A DNA stretch of 64,000 nt from an uncultured Oscillospiraceae bacterium (GTDB lineage: Bacteria; Bacillota; Clostridia; Oscillospirales; Oscillospiraceae): assembly GCA_947599925.1 (NCBI GenBank), contig CANQFT010000005.1:1-64000 (forward strand), written 5' to 3'. Below the pieces are notes generated by a model. It worked only from the letters and a program-made list of their open reading frames with translations, searched no databases and was not told the origin of the DNA. The position numbers and the translations under genes were made by a program. Every line of letters begins with the position of its first letter. Position 1 is the first letter of the stretch. This document shows positions 43,525 to 53,127 of the stretch, one piece after another.

Positions 43525-44250
43525 TTACAGTTGAATCAGGACCGCGGTCACGTTGTCCGGCGCGCCCCGGCTGAGGGCCAGGTCCAAAAGCCGTTGGCAG
43601 CCCTTCTGGGCCGGGCCGCCGTGGATCAGCTCAAAGAGCATCTCCTGGTCCGTGACCACGTTGGAGAGGCCGTCGGAGCAGAGCAGGATCAGCTCGCCCT
43701 CCCGCCGCTCCAGGGTATACAGGTCCGCCTGGACATTCTCCTCCGCGCCCAGGGCCCTGGTGATCAGGTTTTTCTTGGGATGGGAACGGGCCTGCTCGTG
43801 GGTGATCTCCCCGCGCTCCACCAGGTCCTCCACCACCGAGTGGTCGCGGGTCACCTGGACGATCCCGTCCGGGCCGATGCGGTAGCCCCGGCTGTCGCCC
43901 ACGTTGATCAGGCGCACCAACTCCGGCTCCACCACCGCCGCCACCAGCGTGGTGCCCATGCCCTGGCAGTCCCGGTCCACCTCCGAGCGGTAGCGCACCA
44001 GCTCGTTGGCCCGGTCCACCGCCTGGAACAAGAGATGCTCCACCGAGGCGCCGGATATGGCAAGGCCCTCGGACAAGGTGGCGGCAAAGCTCTCCACCGC
44101 CACGGTGCTGGCCACGTTTCCCGCCTTGGCGCCGCCCATGCCGTCGCACACCACGGCAAAGGGCACCTTGGCCTCCGGTCCTGTGAGGTAGTAGGCGTCC
44201 TGGTTTTGCGTTCGGACCGCGCCTACATCGCTGACACCCCATAGATTCAT
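43525..44250 (-). CDS. prpC: PP2C-type Ser/Thr protein phosphatase
   Basis: A 241-residue PP2C phosphatase that counteracts the PASTA kinase. Metal motifs: QNQDAYY near the N-terminus, VCDGMGGAKAGNVAS, LINVGDSRGYRI and LLCSDGLSNVV. The ATG at 44250 begins NLWGVSDVGAVRTQNQD, the usual start, with AAGGAAGTGAG upstream. It lies 7 bp behind rlmN. Confidence 0.96.
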   Translation of the reverse strand: MNLWGVSDVGAVRTQNQDAYYLTGPEAKVPFAVVCDGMGGAKAGNVASTVAVESFAATLSEGLAISGASVEHLLFQAVDRANELVRYRSEVDRDCQGMGTTLVAAVVEPELVRLINVGDSRGYRIGPDGIVQVTRDHSVVEDLVERGEITHEQARSHPKKNLITRALGAEENVQADLYTLERREGELILLCSDGLSNVVTDQEMLFELIHGGPAQKGCQRLLDLALSRGAPDNVTAVLIQL

Positions 44251-44257
44251 TGGGCAC

Positions 44258-45295
44258 TCACTTCCTTTCCCGTGGGTCCTCCGCGGCGGCCTTGCGCCGC
44301 AGTTGGCCGCAGGACGCGTCAATGTCGCCTCCCAGCTTGCGCCGGACGGTGACGGTCAGGCCCCGCCCCTCCAGCCGCCGCTGGAACTGCCGCACCCGGC
44401 GGCTGGGCTTCAAGGGGCTTTCGGACACATGGTTGAGGGGGATGAGGTTCACATGGCTCCCCGTCCCCGCCAACAGCGCCGCCAGCCTGTCGGCCTGGGC
44501 GTCGGAGTCGTTGACCCCGTCGATCATCGCGTACTCAAAGGAGACGCGCCGGCCTGTGCGGTCAAAATAGCGCCGGCAGGCCGCCATGAGCTTGTCCACC
44601 CCCACGCTCTTGTTCACCGGCATGATGGAACTGCGGGTGGCGTCGTCCGGCGCGTGGAGCGAAACGCTTAAAGTCAATTGTAACCCATACCCGGCCAGTT
44701 TGTCAATTTTTTCGGTGAGCCCGCAGGTGGACAGGCTGATGTGGCGCATCCCGATGTTCAGCCCTTCCGGGCAGTTCACCAGCTCCAGAAACCGCAGTAC
44801 ATTGTCGAAATTGTCCAGCGGCTCCCCAATGCCCATCATCACGATGTTGGACAGCTTCTCCCCGGAGTCCAGCTGGGTGAAAAGGACCTGGTCCAATATC
44901 TCCCCGGCCGTCAGGTCCCGCACCTTGCCGCCCAGGGTGGAGGCGCAGAAGGCACACCCCATGCGGCAGCCCACCTGGGAGGAGACGCAGACGGTGTTGC
45001 CGTGGTGGTAGCGCATCAGGACCGTCTCCACGCAATTGCCGTCCAGCAGACGCCACAGGTATTTCACGGTGCCGTCCTCTCTGGAGACCTGCTTGCGCTC
45101 CACCGTGGGAAAGGAGATCACGCAGCGCTCCGCCAGCCGCGCCCGCAGGTCCTTGGGAATGTCGGACATCTCCTCAAAGCTGGTGACGCCCCGGTGGAGC
45201 CAGGAAAAGACCTGCCTGGCGCGAAAGGCGGGCTGGCCCAGGTCCTTGAGCAGTTCGCCCAGCTCCTCCAGCGTCATGGACTTTATATCCCGCAT
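44258..45295 (-). CDS. rlmN: 23S rRNA (adenine2503-C2)-methyltransferase
   Basis: A 345-residue radical SAM enzyme. The iron-sulfur motif is GCRMGCAFCAS (C-x3-C-x2-C). GIGEPLDNFDNVLRFL and SLHAPDDATRSSIMPVNK are conserved. The second catalytic cysteine is at the end (DIDASCGQLR). The known product also modifies some tRNAs. It lies 7 bp behind rsmB within the ylo-type cluster. Confidence 0.97.
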   Translation of the reverse strand: MRDIKSMTLEELGELLKDLGQPAFRARQVFSWLHRGVTSFEEMSDIPKDLRARLAERCVISFPTVERKQVSREDGTVKYLWRLLDGNCVETVLMRYHHGNTVCVSSQVGCRMGCAFCASTLGGKVRDLTAGEILDQVLFTQLDSGEKLSNIVMMGIGEPLDNFDNVLRFLELVNCPEGLNIGMRHISLSTCGLTEKIDKLAGYGLQLTLSVSLHAPDDATRSSIMPVNKSVGVDKLMAACRRYFDRTGRRVSFEYAMIDGVNDSDAQADRLAALLAGTGSHVNLIPLNHVSESPLKPSRRVRQFQRRLEGRGLTVTVRRKLGGDIDASCGQLRRKAAAEDPRERK

Positions 45296-45302
45296 GGGGT
45301 CC

Positions 45303-46577
45303 TCACCTCCGCTCCAGCACGGCGTAGAAAAACCCGTCGGTCCCGTGGCGGTGGGGCCAGAGGGTCTCCATGGTTTTTACCGCGAAATCACCGGTCCCGG
45401 CGAGAAACCGCTCCACCTGCCCCTGGTTTTCTTTGGTTCGGAGGGTGCAGGTGGCGTACAGCAGCCGTCCGCCGGGGACCACGGCGGCGGCGGCGTTTTC
45501 CAGTATCCTGGCCTGGATGGGCAGCAGTCCGTCCAGCTCCTTCGGGTCCTTGTAGCGGATGTCCGGCTTCTTGCGGATGATGCCAAGGCCGGAACAGGGC
45601 ACGTCGGCAATGACCAGGTCGTACTGCCCGGCCACGGGCTCGGTGGCGTCGGCCACAGCGGTCTGGACGCAGGAGAGGCCCAGCCGGGCCGCGGCGGTGT
45701 CAAGTTCTTTCACTTTACGGTCATAGAGGTCCCGGCTGTCGATCCGGCCCTGGTCCCCCATGGCCATCGCCGCGGCGAAGGACTTGCCGCCGGGGGCGGC
45801 GCACAGGTCCAGGACCCTCTCCCCGGCCCTGGGCTCCGCCGCCAGCACCGCCATGCGGCAGGCCGGGTCCTGGATGTAAAAAAGCCCGTCCTGAAAGGCG
45901 CGCAGTCTCTCCATGTTCCCAGTATTTTCCAGAATCAGGCAGTCCTCCAGCCCAGGATGGGCCACGGCGGACACTCCCTCAGCCTCCAACCGCGCGATCA
46001 GATCCTGGGCCGTGGTTTTCAAGGTGTTCACCTGGGCCGTCACCGGCGCAGGGGCGTTGTCCGCCGCCAAAAGCGCCTCCAATTCCTCCGGGTCAAGTGT
46101 CAAGGCAAACTCCTTTACAAGCCAGAGGGGGTGGCTGTACGCCACGCTGAGCCGCTCCATGGGGTCCGCGGGCAGCGGCGGCAGGTCGGACCGGCTGCGG
46201 TCCAGATTTCTGAGCACGGCGTTGACAAAACCGGCGGTTTTGGGGGTTTTGCAACACCCCTTGGCCAAATTCACCGACTCGTTCACCGCCGCCATGGGGG
46301 GGATCTTGTCCAGCATCAAAAGCTGGTAGGCCCCCAGGCGCAGAATGTCCCGGACCCGCGGTTCCAGGCTGTCCAGACCCCGGGGCACGAAATGGGCCAG
46401 ATGGTGGTCCAAAAGGAGCCTGTTTTGCTCCACGCCATAGACCAGACGGCTGGCGAGGGCCGCGTCCCGGCTGTCCAGACCGGCCTGGGCCAGCTCCCGC
46501 TTCAGCGCCCCGTCGGCCCAGGCCCCCTCGCTGTGGCAGGCGTGGAGCACCCGGAGGGCGCTTTCCCTGGCGCTCAT
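45303..46577 (-). CDS. rsmB: 16S rRNA (cytosine967-C5)-methyltransferase
   Basis: A 424-residue enzyme. The N-terminal NusB-like RNA-binding domain (RESALRVLHACHSEGAWADGAL to FVNAVLRNLDRSR) is followed by the methyltransferase domain. The SAM site is LDLCAAPGGKSFAAAMAM, the first catalytic cysteine is in ADVPCSGLGIIRKKPD and the second in LLYATCTLRTKENQ. The ATG at 46577 overlaps the fmt stop (ATGA). The frame stays open upstream through fmt, but that extension is not coding. Confidence 0.96.
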   Translation of the reverse strand: MSARESALRVLHACHSEGAWADGALKRELAQAGLDSRDAALASRLVYGVEQNRLLLDHHLAHFVPRGLDSLEPRVRDILRLGAYQLLMLDKIPPMAAVNESVNLAKGCCKTPKTAGFVNAVLRNLDRSRSDLPPLPADPMERLSVAYSHPLWLVKEFALTLDPEELEALLAADNAPAPVTAQVNTLKTTAQDLIARLEAEGVSAVAHPGLEDCLILENTGNMERLRAFQDGLFYIQDPACRMAVLAAEPRAGERVLDLCAAPGGKSFAAAMAMGDQGRIDSRDLYDRKVKELDTAAARLGLSCVQTAVADATEPVAGQYDLVIADVPCSGLGIIRKKPDIRYKDPKELDGLLPIQARILENAAAAVVPGGRLLYATCTLRTKENQGQVERFLAGTGDFAVKTMETLWPHRHGTDGFFYAVLERR

Positions 46578-47494
46578 ACCGGGATGGGATGGCCCTGCAA
46601 AAAGGCGGTGGCGGCCATGGCCTTTTTCCCGTCGGGTTGCAGGGTCTTGATCTCCAACACCTGGCCGTCTCCGCAGACGAGCTTCAGCCCCCGCTTGTCC
46701 GCCTGGACCACCGCGCCCGCCGGACGGCGGCTGGTCTCCGAGGTCAGGGCCGTCTCCAGGACCTTGCACCGCACGCCGTCCAACTGGGTCACAGCCGCCG
46801 GCCAGGGGTAAAGGCCCCTCACTTGACAGTGCAGTTCCCAGGCGGATCTGGACCAGTCCATGGGGGACAGGTCTCTGGACAGCATGGGGGCCAGGGTCGC
46901 AAGGCTGTGGTCCTGGGGCGTCCGCGTGGCGGTCCCGTCCTCGATCTGGGCCACCGCCCGGACCAGCAGTTCTCCGCCCATGGCGGCCAGGCGCTGGTAG
47001 AGCTGGGCGGCGTTTTCCTCCGGGCCGATGGCCGTGGCCTCTTGCAAGATGATGTCCCCGGCGTCCAGGTCGCGGGCCATGTGCATGATGGTGACGCCGG
47101 TCTCCCTGTCGCCATTCAGAATGGCCCAGTTGATGGGGGCCGCGCCCCGCAGTTTGGGCAGCAGAGAGGAGTGGACATTGACGCAGCCCATGGGCGGCAG
47201 GGCCAGGATCTCGTCGGGCAGGATCCGCCCGTAGGCCGCCACAATGATCAGCTCCGGCGCCAGGTCCCGCAACAGCGCCAGCGCCGTGCCGTCCCGCAGT
47301 TTGGCGGGCTGGAACACCGGGATATTCTTTGACAAGGCATATTCCTTTACAGGCGTTGGCTGGAAGGCGTTTTGGTGCCGTCCCACGGGCTTGTCCGGCT
47401 GGGAAAAGACGCCGACCACCTCGTGCCCGGCCTCCACCAGCGCCCGCAGAGAGGCCACGGCAAAGGCGGGCGTGCCCATGAATCCGACGCGCAT
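46574..47494 (-). CDS. fmt: Methionyl-tRNA formyltransferase
   Basis: A 306-residue enzyme that formylates initiator tRNA. RVGFMGTPAFAVASLRAL starts the protein, the formyl-THF site PKLRGAAPINWAILNGDRETGVTIMHM is complete and the C-terminal OB domain is present. The ATG overlaps the def stop (TGATG). Together with def it forms the N-formylmethionine cycle. Confidence 0.97.
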   Translation of the reverse strand: MRVGFMGTPAFAVASLRALVEAGHEVVGVFSQPDKPVGRHQNAFQPTPVKEYALSKNIPVFQPAKLRDGTALALLRDLAPELIIVAAYGRILPDEILALPPMGCVNVHSSLLPKLRGAAPINWAILNGDRETGVTIMHMARDLDAGDIILQEATAIGPEENAAQLYQRLAAMGGELLVRAVAQIEDGTATRTPQDHSLATLAPMLSRDLSPMDWSRSAWELHCQVRGLYPWPAAVTQLDGVRCKVLETALTSETSRRPAGAVVQADKRGLKLVCGDGQVLEIKTLQPDGKKAMAATAFLQGHPIPV

Positions 47495-48018
47495 CACGAC
47501 TTCCCCTTTCGGCCCTTGCCCTTCTTCCGCTGGCTCTCGGCCTGGGCCGCGTCCAGTTCGGCCTCGGTATAGAGCCCACCGATGACCAACTCGGTGAAGA
47601 GGTGGCCGTCCAGATGGTCGATCTCATGGCAGAAACAGCGGGCCGTCATGCCCACGCCCTCCACCTCAAAGACCTTGCCGTCCCGGTCCTGGGCCCGGAC
47701 CTTGGCCCAGCTGGGCCGCTTGACCCAGCCGTACATCCCCGGCACGGACAGACAGCCCTCGTAACCCTCCTGCTGGCCGGAGGTCTCCAGGATCTCAGGA
47801 TTCACCAGCTCGATGACCTTGCCGTCGGGCCCCATGGCCAGACACACCCGCCGCAGGATCCCGACCTGGGGCGCGGCCAGGCCGTAGCCGTTGGCCTGCT
47901 CCAAGGTCTCCCGCATATCGTCGATCAGTTCGTGGAGCCGCTGGTCGAAGCTGGTCACCGGGCGGCACACCTTGGTCAAGGATCCGTCGCCCTGCTCAAT
48001 GATTTTTCTTGTAGCCAT
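47494..48018 (-). CDS. def: Peptide deformylase
   Basis: A 174-residue iron enzyme that removes the N-formyl group. Motif 1 is GYGLAAPQVGIL, motif 2 is EGCLSVPG and motif 3 is CHEIDHLDG, which carries the two metal histidines. A lysine-rich tail (QRKKGKGRKGKS) is short and variable. The ATG at 48018 follows GGAGGGAACTGAA. Confidence 0.97.
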   Translation of the reverse strand: MATRKIIEQGDGSLTKVCRPVTSFDQRLHELIDDMRETLEQANGYGLAAPQVGILRRVCLAMGPDGKVIELVNPEILETSGQQEGYEGCLSVPGMYGWVKRPSWAKVRAQDRDGKVFEVEGVGMTARCFCHEIDHLDGHLFTELVIGGLYTEAELDAAQAESQRKKGKGRKGKS

Positions 48019-48032
48019 TTCAGTTCCCTCCG

Positions 48033-50516
48033 TCAATCCATAGGGTCGTAGTCCCCAAACAGCGACACGTCCCGATTTTCCCTGTCCCGCTGGGCACAGC
48101 GCAGGAAGTGGGCCAACAGCGTCCGCAACGGTCCGCCCTGTCCGGCGGGACAGGACAGGGTCAGCTGACAGCGGTAGCGGTCGTTGAGCTTGTAGACCGC
48201 CGCGGGCGCGGGGCCCAAAAGCTCGGCCTGGCAGGCGTTGTAGGGCTCCTGGGCCAGCGCCGCGCCCAGACTTTCCCGCAGTCGGTGGCAGGCGCGCAGT
48301 ACGGCGGTCTCGTTCCGGCTGGAGCCGGTGAGCACGAAGATCTCCCGGAAGGGCGGCGTGCCCATGGCCCGGCGGAGGGCCACCTCCTGGGCGTAAAAGC
48401 TGTCGTAATCCTGCCGGGCCGCCGCGGAGATGACGTCGTTGTCCGGGGTAAAGGTCTGGATCACAGCCCGGCCCGCTTTTTTGCCCCGGCCCGCTCTCCC
48501 CACCACCTGCGTGATCAGGGAGAAGGTCCGCTCGGCGGAGCGGAAATCGGGCACATAGAGCCCGCTGTCGGCGTTGACCACCCCCACCAGGGTCACGTTT
48601 TCAAAATCCAGCCCCTTGGCCACCATCTGGGTGCCCAGCAGGATGGCGGTCCGGCTCTTGGCGAACTTGTCCAGGATGGACTGGTGGGAGCGGCTGGGGG
48701 TCACCACGTCGGCGTCCATGCGGAAAATATCCCGGCCCGGAAACAAGGTCTGCAGTGTCTCCTGGAGCCGCTGGGTCCCAGAGCCCACAAAGGCCAGCTC
48801 GCCGCCGCAGGCGGGGCACCGCTGCGGCAGGGGTTGGGAGTGGCCGCAGTGGTGGCACATCAGGCGGTTGTTGGCCGAGTGGTAGGTCAAAAAGACCGAA
48901 CAGCGGGGACACTGGGGCGCCTCCCCACAGCGCTGGCAGACCACTCTCTGCCGCGCGCCCCGGCGGTTCAAGAGCAAGATGCTCTGCTCGCCGCGCTCCA
49001 GATTTTTCAGCAGTTCTTCCCGCAGCTCCTGGCCGACGTCGGTGTCGTTTCCCATGCGGAGCTCTTTTTTCATGTCGCTGACGATGACCTGGGGCAAGGA
49101 CTGCTGGTTGAAGCGGCCGGGCAGGGTCTGCAACGCGTACCGCCCCTGCTGGGCCTGGTACATACTCTCCACCGATGGCGTGGCCGAGCCCAGGACCAGC
49201 AGGGCCCCCTCTGCCGCGGCGCGGTACTGGGCCACCTCGCGGGCGTGATAGCGGGGCACGTTTTCCGACTTGTAAGAGCTCTCCTGCTCCTCGTCCAGCA
49301 CCACAAGGCCCATGTTCTCCAGCGGGGCGAACACCGCGCTGCGGGCGCCTACCACCACGCGGGCCGCGCCGGAGCGGACCCGCTTCCACTCGTCATAGCG
49401 CTGGCCCTCGGTGAGCGAGGAGTGGAGCACCGCCACCAGCTCTCCAAAGTAGCCGGTGAAAATGCGTGTCAGCTGGGGCGTCAGGGCGATCTCCGGCACC
49501 AGCACCAGGGCCGTTCTGCCCCGGTCCAGGGCCGCTTGGATCAGGCGGATGTAGACCTTGGTCTTGCCTGAGCCGGTGACGCCGTAGAGCAGTGCCACGC
49601 CGGGCCTGCCCGTCCGGGCCTGGGCGTCCAGGGCCTCAAAGGCCCGTTGCTGGTCGCCGTTTAGTGTAAAGTCCTCTCCCTTGCCAAGCTCTGTGAACTG
49701 GGGCCGGCGGAGGACCTGGCGGCGCTCCAGGGCAACGATGCCCCGCTTGGCCAGGGCGCGGACGGTAGCCGGAGTGGCCCCGGTGAGATAGCACACATCT
49801 TTCATTCCGCCGCGGCCCACCGCGCACAAAAGCTCCACCACGTTGTACTGCAGCGGCGCGCTTTTGCGCCGCTGGGACACAGAGGCCAGGGCCTCCTCCG
49901 CGGGGATGGCCAGGGCACAGACCTGCTCGGTCTTATCCCCCACCGCTCGCCTGGCGCTGGCGACGATCTGGGCCACACCGGCCTGGACCAAGGTCTTGAT
50001 CGCGCCGGCGGGGTCGGTGGCGCCAAAGGCCAGGCGCAGTTCCCGCAGTTCCATGCCCGCTGGGTGGGCCAGCAGCAGTTCCGCCAGGCGCTGGGCGTTT
50101 TTTGACCGGCCCGCGGCGGCATAGGCCCTCTCCCGGTCCACCCCATCCGCCAGGCGGCACACATCCTGGATCGAGAACCAGAGGCCCGTGGGCAGCATGG
50201 CCTTGGCGCACTGGTAGACGGTGCAGAAATACCGCCGGGACATCCACAGGCAGAGCTTCAGTTCCCTCTGGGTGAGCACCGGCTGGTCGTCCAGCACTGT
50301 CAAGACCGATTTCAGCCGCTTGGCGGGGTCCGAGGCCGGGCCAAGGGCGAGGACAAATCCCTCCACGGCCTTGTTGCCCCGGCCAAAGGGCGCCATCACC
50401 CGCATACCGGGGGCGACGCGCCCTTCCAACTCCTGGGGGAGCAAGTAGTCAAAGGGTCTGTCAATGGCGAAGGTGGCCGAGGACAGGGCCAGCTTCGCCG
50501 TCAGCGGCTGGGCCAT
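48033..50516 (-). CDS. priA: Primosomal protein N' (replication restart helicase)
   Basis: An 827-residue superfamily 2 helicase that reloads the replisome. An N-terminal 3'-DNA-binding domain leads to the helicase: Walker A is LLYGVTGSGKTKVYI, and motif II reads DEEQES where most PriA proteins have DEEHx. Eight zinc-type cysteines are in place (CQRCGEAPQCPRCS, CHHCGHSQPLPQRCPACGG). VGRAGRGKKAGRAVIQTF is motif VI. It begins 12 bp after rpoZ, with no coaBC between them. Confidence 0.97.
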   Translation of the reverse strand: MAQPLTAKLALSSATFAIDRPFDYLLPQELEGRVAPGMRVMAPFGRGNKAVEGFVLALGPASDPAKRLKSVLTVLDDQPVLTQRELKLCLWMSRRYFCTVYQCAKAMLPTGLWFSIQDVCRLADGVDRERAYAAAGRSKNAQRLAELLLAHPAGMELRELRLAFGATDPAGAIKTLVQAGVAQIVASARRAVGDKTEQVCALAIPAEEALASVSQRRKSAPLQYNVVELLCAVGRGGMKDVCYLTGATPATVRALAKRGIVALERRQVLRRPQFTELGKGEDFTLNGDQQRAFEALDAQARTGRPGVALLYGVTGSGKTKVYIRLIQAALDRGRTALVLVPEIALTPQLTRIFTGYFGELVAVLHSSLTEGQRYDEWKRVRSGAARVVVGARSAVFAPLENMGLVVLDEEQESSYKSENVPRYHAREVAQYRAAAEGALLVLGSATPSVESMYQAQQGRYALQTLPGRFNQQSLPQVIVSDMKKELRMGNDTDVGQELREELLKNLERGEQSILLLNRRGARQRVVCQRCGEAPQCPRCSVFLTYHSANNRLMCHHCGHSQPLPQRCPACGGELAFVGSGTQRLQETLQTLFPGRDIFRMDADVVTPSRSHQSILDKFAKSRTAILLGTQMVAKGLDFENVTLVGVVNADSGLYVPDFRSAERTFSLITQVVGRAGRGKKAGRAVIQTFTPDNDVISAAARQDYDSFYAQEVALRRAMGTPPFREIFVLTGSSRNETAVLRACHRLRESLGAALAQEPYNACQAELLGPAPAAVYKLNDRYRCQLTLSCPAGQGGPLRTLLAHFLRCAQRDRENRDVSLFGDYDPMD

Positions 50517-50528
50517 GGGCGGGACGGT

Positions 50529-50720
50529 TTACTCGGACAGAATGACCTGGCCCTCAGCCACCTGGCGGATGGCCATGGTCACGGGCTTATCGTCCAGGGG
50601 ATAGCCCTCGTCCTCGGCGGCCTGGGCGATCTTCCGGGCCTGCTGGGCCACCACGTTCACCAGCATATAGCGGCTGGGCACCTGGCGCAGAAGGTCGGAC
50701 ATGGCGGGATAGAGCATCAT
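50529..50720 (-). CDS. rpoZ: RNA polymerase omega subunit
   Basis: A 63-residue omega subunit (MMLYPAMSDLLRQVPSRYML, then VVAQQARKIAQ). The conserved core SRYMLVNVVAQQARKI is intact, and the protein is near the short end for the family. AAGGAGTGACCCCATT precedes the ATG. It lies between gmk and priA, the standard neighbourhood. Confidence 0.93.
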   Translation of the reverse strand: MMLYPAMSDLLRQVPSRYMLVNVVAQQARKIAQAAEDEGYPLDDKPVTMAIRQVAEGQVILSE

Positions 50721-50763
50721 AATGGGGTCACTCCTTGAAAAATATTTTCGCTCTCGCGGCGGT

Positions 50764-51381
50764 TCAATTGGCGCCCGTCTGGAACATGGGCAGGCGTTGC
50801 TTCACCCGGCAGCCCTCCGCCACCAGGATGGACATGATCTCCTGGGTGGCGTTGGGGACGCTGTCGTTGATGACGAGGTAGTCGTAGAGCGGGATCTGCC
50901 TGTACTCCTCCAGCGCCCGCTCCAGGCGTCCCTGGATGACGGCCTCGTCGTCGGTGGCCCGTCCGTGGAGACGTCGGGAGAGCTCCTCAAAGCTGGGCGG
51001 CATGACAAAGATGAGCACCGCCTCCGGGCACTTTTGCTTGACGGTGGCCGCGCCCTGGACCTCGATCTCCAGCAGGACGTCGGTGCCCGCGTTCAGGTGC
51101 TCCTCGATGACCTTCAGGGACGTGCCATAGTAGTTTTCCACATACTGGGCGTATTCCAACAGCTCGCCGCGCTCTATCATGCCCTCGAATTCCTCTTTGG
51201 ACACAAAGTGGTAGTTCACGCCGTCGGCCTCGCCCACTCTGGGCTTGCGCGTGGTAAAGGAGACGGAGAAGTATATGTCGTCCCGCTCGCTCAAAAGTTC
51301 GGCGGTGACAGTGGATTTGCCCGCGCCCGACGGCCCGGACAGAACGATCAGCGTGCCCTTTGTCTTTTTCTTTGGCGTCAT
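50764..51381 (-). CDS. gmk: Guanylate kinase
   Basis: A 205-residue enzyme that phosphorylates GMP. The P-loop is [16 protein letters not shown], the GMP site is [22 protein letters not shown], and [14 protein letters not shown] is the family core. It overlaps remA by 4 bp (ATGA). A short tail (PMFQTGAN) extends past the usual end. Confidence 0.97.
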   Translation of the reverse strand: MTPKKKTKGTLIVLSGPSGAGKSTVTAELLSERDDIYFSVSFTTRKPRVGEADGVNYHFVSKEEFEGMIERGELLEYAQYVENYYGTSLKVIEEHLNAGTDVLLEIEVQGAATVKQKCPEAVLIFVMPPSFEELSRRLHGRATDDEAVIQGRLERALEEYRQIPLYDYLVINDSVPNATQEIMSILVAEGCRVKQRLPMFQTGAN

Positions 51382-51647
51382 GGATCCTCTTCCTCCTCCA
51401 GCCCTTCGGTCTCCCGGCCCATGATCCGGCCCTCCACGGCGCTGGTCTGCAGCGCGGAGAGGACGATATGGCCCGAGTCCATCACCAGAACGGCCCTGGT
51501 CTTGCGGCCCAGCGTGGCGTCGATGAGCCGTCCGGCGTCCCGCCCGTCCTGGACCATGCGCTTGACAGGCGCGGAGTCCGGGCTGACCACGGCGATGACC
51601 CGGCGGGCGGAGACCAGGTTGCCATAGCCGATGTTCACAAGTTCCAC
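51378..51647 (-). CDS. remA: Extracellular matrix regulator RemA-family DNA-binding protein
   Basis: An 89-residue protein of the RemA (DUF370) family. [27 protein letters not shown] and [30 protein letters not shown] are nearly canonical. In Bacillus it activates matrix and osmoprotection genes. The acidic C-terminus ([11 protein letters not shown]) is variable. GTG start. It lies between yicC and gmk as in Bacillus. Confidence 0.95.
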   Translation of the reverse strand: MELVNIGYGNLVSARRVIAVVSPDSAPVKRMVQDGRDAGRLIDATLGRKTRAVLVMDSGHIVLSALQTSAVEGRIMGRETEGLEEEEDP

Positions 51648-51660
51648 AGCCCAGGCCCCC

Positions 51661-52575
51661 TCACTCGATGTTCTGGACCTGCTCGCGGATCTTTTCGATC
51701 TCCGCCTTCATGTCCACCACCAGCCGGGTGACGTTCAGATCGGCGCACTTGGAGCCGATGGTGTTGGCCTCTCGGTTGAACTCCTGGATGAGAAAATCCA
51801 GCTTCCGGCCCACGCCGCCGTTCTTGTCGCCCGCGCCCTTGTCCAGCAACTCCCGCAGCTGGGCGATGTGGGAGCGCAGACGGACGGTCTCCTCGTCCAC
51901 GGCCACCTTGTCGGCAAAGATGGCGCACTCGGTGAGGATGCGCCCCTCGTCGAACTGCTTGTTCTCCAGCACTTCCCGGAGCTTCGCCTCCAACTTCTGG
52001 CGGTAGGCCCGCACCGTCTCCGGCGACTGGCGCTCCACCTGACCCACCAGCTCCTCGATGGTCCCGGCCCGGCTGAGAATATCGGAGCGGAGCTTCTCCC
52101 CTTCCCGGGCGCGCATGGCGTCAAAGTCCGCCAGCGCCGCGTCCAGCGCGGCCAGAAGGTCGGCCTGGACCTGGTCCAGATCCTCCTCCGGCTTCTCCAC
52201 CGTCAGCACGTCGGGAAACCGGGCGCAGAGCTTGAGCCGGGCGATGTTGGCCCGCTGGCCGTCCCCGGCGGAGAGGGCGAGACCGTCCTCCAGCGCCGCC
52301 AGCGCGTCCAGATAGCTCTTGGCCAGTTCCAGGTCCGCCTTGACCTGAAGCCCCTGGCCCGTCTCCTCCTTGATGGTGAAAAACAGATCCACCTTGCCCC
52401 GGCCCACTCTGCGCTGGACTTCTTTTTTCAGCGCGTCCTCGGCAAAGATGTAGGCCCGGGGCAGCTTAACAGAACAGTCCAGATAGCGGTTGTTCACCGC
52501 CCGGACCTCCGCCACGATGACGCGGCCGCTGGCCTGGGTCTCGCTCCGGCCGTAGCCGGTCATACTCCTGATCAC
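51661..52575 (-). CDS. yicC: YicC-family endoribonuclease-like protein
   Basis: A 304-residue protein (YloC in Bacillus). The N-terminus [11 protein letters not shown] and the C-terminal [18 protein letters not shown] are diagnostic. E. coli YicC has been linked to RNA decay; the activity here is inferred. I choose the GTG at 52575 because GAGGTGAT lies 7 bp upstream and the family starts MIRSMTGYG. It is first of the ylo-type cluster. Confidence 0.94.
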   Translation of the reverse strand: MIRSMTGYGRSETQASGRVIVAEVRAVNNRYLDCSVKLPRAYIFAEDALKKEVQRRVGRGKVDLFFTIKEETGQGLQVKADLELAKSYLDALAALEDGLALSAGDGQRANIARLKLCARFPDVLTVEKPEEDLDQVQADLLAALDAALADFDAMRAREGEKLRSDILSRAGTIEELVGQVERQSPETVRAYRQKLEAKLREVLENKQFDEGRILTECAIFADKVAVDEETVRLRSHIAQLRELLDKGAGDKNGGVGRKLDFLIQEFNREANTIGSKCADLNVTRLVVDMKAEIEKIREQVQNIE

Positions 52576-52595
52576 CTTTGGATCACCTCGTCTGT

Positions 52596-53126
52596 TCAAA
52601 TGCCGTGCCCGCGGGGATGCTTTCCCACGTGCTGAACGTAGAAGGCGATGAGCCTGGTCAGGCCGAGGTCATAGACCAGGAACACCGCGCTGCCCAGCGG
52701 AAAGACCAGCCAGCCCCGCTGGGCCAACCACTGGGGCAGGACCGGGAAGAAAAGCTGGGCCAGGGCCAGAGAAAAAACCGCCAAAACCGCGTTGAAGAAA
52801 GCCAGCTTGCCCAAATAGGCCGCCCAGCGGGGCAGCTTGCGCTCCAAGAGGCTCTTGGCCACGCCGTAGGGCCCAAAAAACAGCGCAAAGAGCAGGGCGT
52901 TGAGCTTGTCGGGCAACAGCAGCAACCCCAGAAGTCCGGCCACGGCCCAGACAGCCAGGCCGCCCCTGCACCCAAGGGAGATGACGGCGGCCACCGGGAA
53001 CAGCCCCGCCACCGCCACCAGTCCCCAGCGGCCTGTGGGCGCCAGACAGGAGAGGTAGAGCACGGCCAGAGACAGAGCGGACAAAATGGCGCCGAGGGTC
53101 AGCGAAAAGGTCTTGCCCGTTTTCAT
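52596..53126 (-). CDS. Hypothetical membrane protein
   Basis: A 176-residue protein with about five hydrophobic helices (LTLGAILSALSLAVLYLSCL, GLVAVAGLFPVAAVISL, AVWAVAGLLGLLLL, FFNAVLAVFSLALAQLFF, VFPLGSAVFLVYDLGLTRLIAFYV). The LLLPDKLNALLFALFFGPYGVAKSLLE stretch is typical of a conserved clostridial membrane protein of unknown role. I know no function. The start codon lies 1 bp after the DnaJ-like gene's stop. Confidence 0.85.
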   Translation of the reverse strand: MKTGKTFSLTLGAILSALSLAVLYLSCLAPTGRWGLVAVAGLFPVAAVISLGCRGGLAVWAVAGLLGLLLLPDKLNALLFALFFGPYGVAKSLLERKLPRWAAYLGKLAFFNAVLAVFSLALAQLFFPVLPQWLAQRGWLVFPLGSAVFLVYDLGLTRLIAFYVQHVGKHPRGHGI

Positions 53127-53127
53127 T

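Noticed and set aside
45303..47627. A 774-codon minus-strand frame covering rsmB and fmt.
   Set aside because: Only its last 424 codons (rsmB) have protein motifs. The upstream part is a shadow of fmt, which is complete in another frame.
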